Source: Lentihominibacter excrementipullorum (GTDB lineage: Bacteria > Bacillota > Clostridia > Peptostreptococcales > Anaerovoracaceae). From it: 6,216 bases of DNA. The notes below the pieces were generated by a model. The model had not been told where the DNA came from. It ran no database searches and saw only the letters and a program-made list of their open reading frames with translations. How positions within the stretch are numbered: position 1 is the first letter of the stretch; each line of letters starts with the position of its first letter. The stretch covers positions 1 to 6,216 of the forward strand of contig DVOB01000193.1 in the NCBI GenBank assembly GCA_018713975.1. Direction: 5' to 3'. Below are positions 5,063 through 6,216 of this stretch, in pieces. Made by a program: the position numbers and the translations under genes.

Positions 5063-6216
5063 TTATTTCACGCTTTCCTCGATGGCTCCGGCCATCTGCG
5101 AAACCTCAATGACTCCTTTATGTCTCACAGGCTTCTTATCCAGATCCCTGAGACCGGCAGGCACTCTGACACCTGTCGCAGCAGCCAGTGCCTTCACGTA
5201 CTCGAACCCGTTTTCCTCATCGCCCAGGCCTATGGCATGAGCGACGCTGTCGGCGAATTTATACGCGCTTGCCGTAGATGCTATCAATGTTGGCGTATCG
5301 TCACCCGTCTCCTTTGCGTAATCTTCATATACTTTATAGGCCACTGCTGTATGGGTGTCCATCAGATAGCCATTATCCCTGTACATCTTCCCTATAGCCG
5401 CATTAGTCTCATCGACAGTAGCAAAACCGCCGTAAAAGGATTCCATCCCTTTTCTGATGACATCGCTGACCTGATAGCGTTTATCAGATTCCAGCTGATC
5501 CATCAATCTGCGTATCTCACCTCCATCATTGCCTGCCAGATGATAGAGGAGCCTCTCCAGATTACTGGATATGAGTATATCCATGGATGGTGAATTGGTA
5601 AGATAGAACTCTCTGTTAGTGTCATACACTCCCGTTTCGAAAAAGTCCGTCAGCACTTTATTCTTATTAGAGGCGCAGATGAATCTGTTTACAGGTATCC
5701 CCATCTTTCCCGCATAATAAGCAGCCAGGATATTCCCGAAGTTTCCGGTAGGGACGACGATGTTCACCTTGTCACCGTCGGCGATAACGCCTCTTTCTAC
5801 CAGCTTCACATAGCCATAGACATAATATGCCACCTGTGGTATCAGCCTTCCTATATTGATAGAATTGGCTGATGACAGCTTGCAACCGTATCCCGCCAGC
5901 TTTTCCGCGAACGTCTCGTCGTTGAAGATCCTCTTCACCCCTGTCTGAGCGTCATCGAAGTTTCCTTCTATGGCAAATACATGGGTATTGGCGCCTTCCT
6001 GGGTCACCATCTGCCTTTCCTGTACCTGGCTCACGCCGTGATTTGGAAAGAATACGATTATCTCAGTCCCCGGGACATCGGCAAAACCTTCCAGCGCCGC
6101 CTTCCCTGTATCTCCTGACGTTGCCGTCAGTATACATATTTTCTTATCTTCCTTTTCCTTCTTCATTGCTGTGGTCAGCAAATACGGCAGTATGGAAAGA
6201 GCCATATCTTTAAAAG
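5063..6216 (-). CDS. thrC: Threonine synthase, 5' end beyond the window
   Basis: The visible 383 residues are the catalytic and C-terminal part of the PLP enzyme that converts O-phosphohomoserine to threonine and phosphate. The frame is open to the right edge and begins FKDMAL, so the PLP-binding lysine is the AAA codon at 6211-6209. The Met codon at 6205-6203 is internal, not a start. Further marks, numbered from that Met, are ILTATSGDTGKAALEGF (about 25-41), SSANSINIGRL (about 110-120), the phosphate-binding glycine loop PTGNFGN (about 152-158), and SPSMDILISSNLERLLYHL (about 206-224). These place it with the E. coli/yeast-type long enzymes of about 430-500 residues, so about 110 N-terminal residues are missing. 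The stop is TAA at 5065-5063. No clean terminator follows; the repeat array does. Confidence 0.96.
   Translation of the reverse strand, partial: FKDMALSILPYLLTTAMKKEKEDKKICILTATSGDTGKAALEGFADVPGTEIIVFFPNHGVSQVQERQMVTQEGANTHVFAIEGNFDDAQTGVKRIFNDETFAEKLAGYGCKLSSANSINIGRLIPQVAYYVYGYVKLVERGVIADGDKVNIVVPTGNFGNILAAYYAGKMGIPVNRFICASNKNKVLTDFFETGVYDTNREFYLTNSPSMDILISSNLERLLYHLAGNDGGEIRRLMDQLESDKRYQVSDVIRKGMESFYGGFATVDETNAAIGKMYRDNGYLMDTHTAVAYKVYEDYAKETGDDTPTLIASTASAYKFADSVAHAIGLGDEENGFEYVKALAAATGVRVPAGLRDLDKKPVRHKGVIEVSQMAGAIEESVK

Noticed and set aside
5081..5096. GATGGC/GCCATC inverted repeat near the thrC stop as a terminator
   Set aside because: It lies inside the coding sequence, is only 6 bp, and has no T tract on the minus strand.
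4865..5593. Plus-strand 242-codon open frame
   Set aside because: It runs antisense through thrC, whose minus-strand frame is unmistakable, and has no domain of its own.

Overview
The window looks like a chromosomal segment from an anaerobic Firmicute, most likely a clostridial lineage. The reasons are AGGAGG-type ribosome binding sites, sigma-A promoter hexamers, a RibU-type riboflavin ECF component behind an FMN riboswitch, methylglyoxal synthase, GTG and TTG starts, and frequent ATA and AGG codons in a genome of middling GC content. I cannot name the genus from sequence alone.

Layout, left to right. The left edge holds the first 27 codons of a possible minus-strand gene (1-83). A short divergent spacer follows. 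Then come two plus-strand genes in a probable operon: an HD-domain phosphohydrolase-like protein (358-1026) and a DUF2971-family protein with a GTG start (1076-1933). Convergent with them is ribU (1978-2568, minus), preceded on its own strand by a complete regulatory leader: a consensus promoter (2888-2917), an FMN aptamer (2739-2876) and an intrinsic terminator (2656-2684). Divergent from that leader is a TTG-started PHP-domain metallophosphoesterase-like gene (3045-3923, plus). It meets methylglyoxal synthase mgsA (3957-4436, minus) tail to tail, with one long hairpin terminator shared between the two stop codons. The right end is the 3' three quarters of threonine synthase thrC (5063 to beyond 6216, minus).

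The 626-bp gap between mgsA and thrC is not coding. It holds the mgsA ribosome binding site, a foldable mgsA leader, a probable mgsA promoter, and the most unusual item in the window: an array of an 8-bp motif (ATCCGGCA) alternating in orientation, with spacers of exactly 17 and 18 nt. This gives a 51-bp period held over about 350 bp, while the spacer sequences are all different.

Functionally the genes do not form one pathway. Riboflavin uptake is controlled by FMN through transcription attenuation. MgsA diverts dihydroxyacetone phosphate to methylglyoxal, and ThrC makes threonine. The HD, DUF2971 and PHP proteins are putative hydrolases or enzymes of unknown substrate. The candidates for something undescribed are the 51-bp array, an antisense terminator-like hairpin inside the DUF2971 gene, and the structured mgsA leader.
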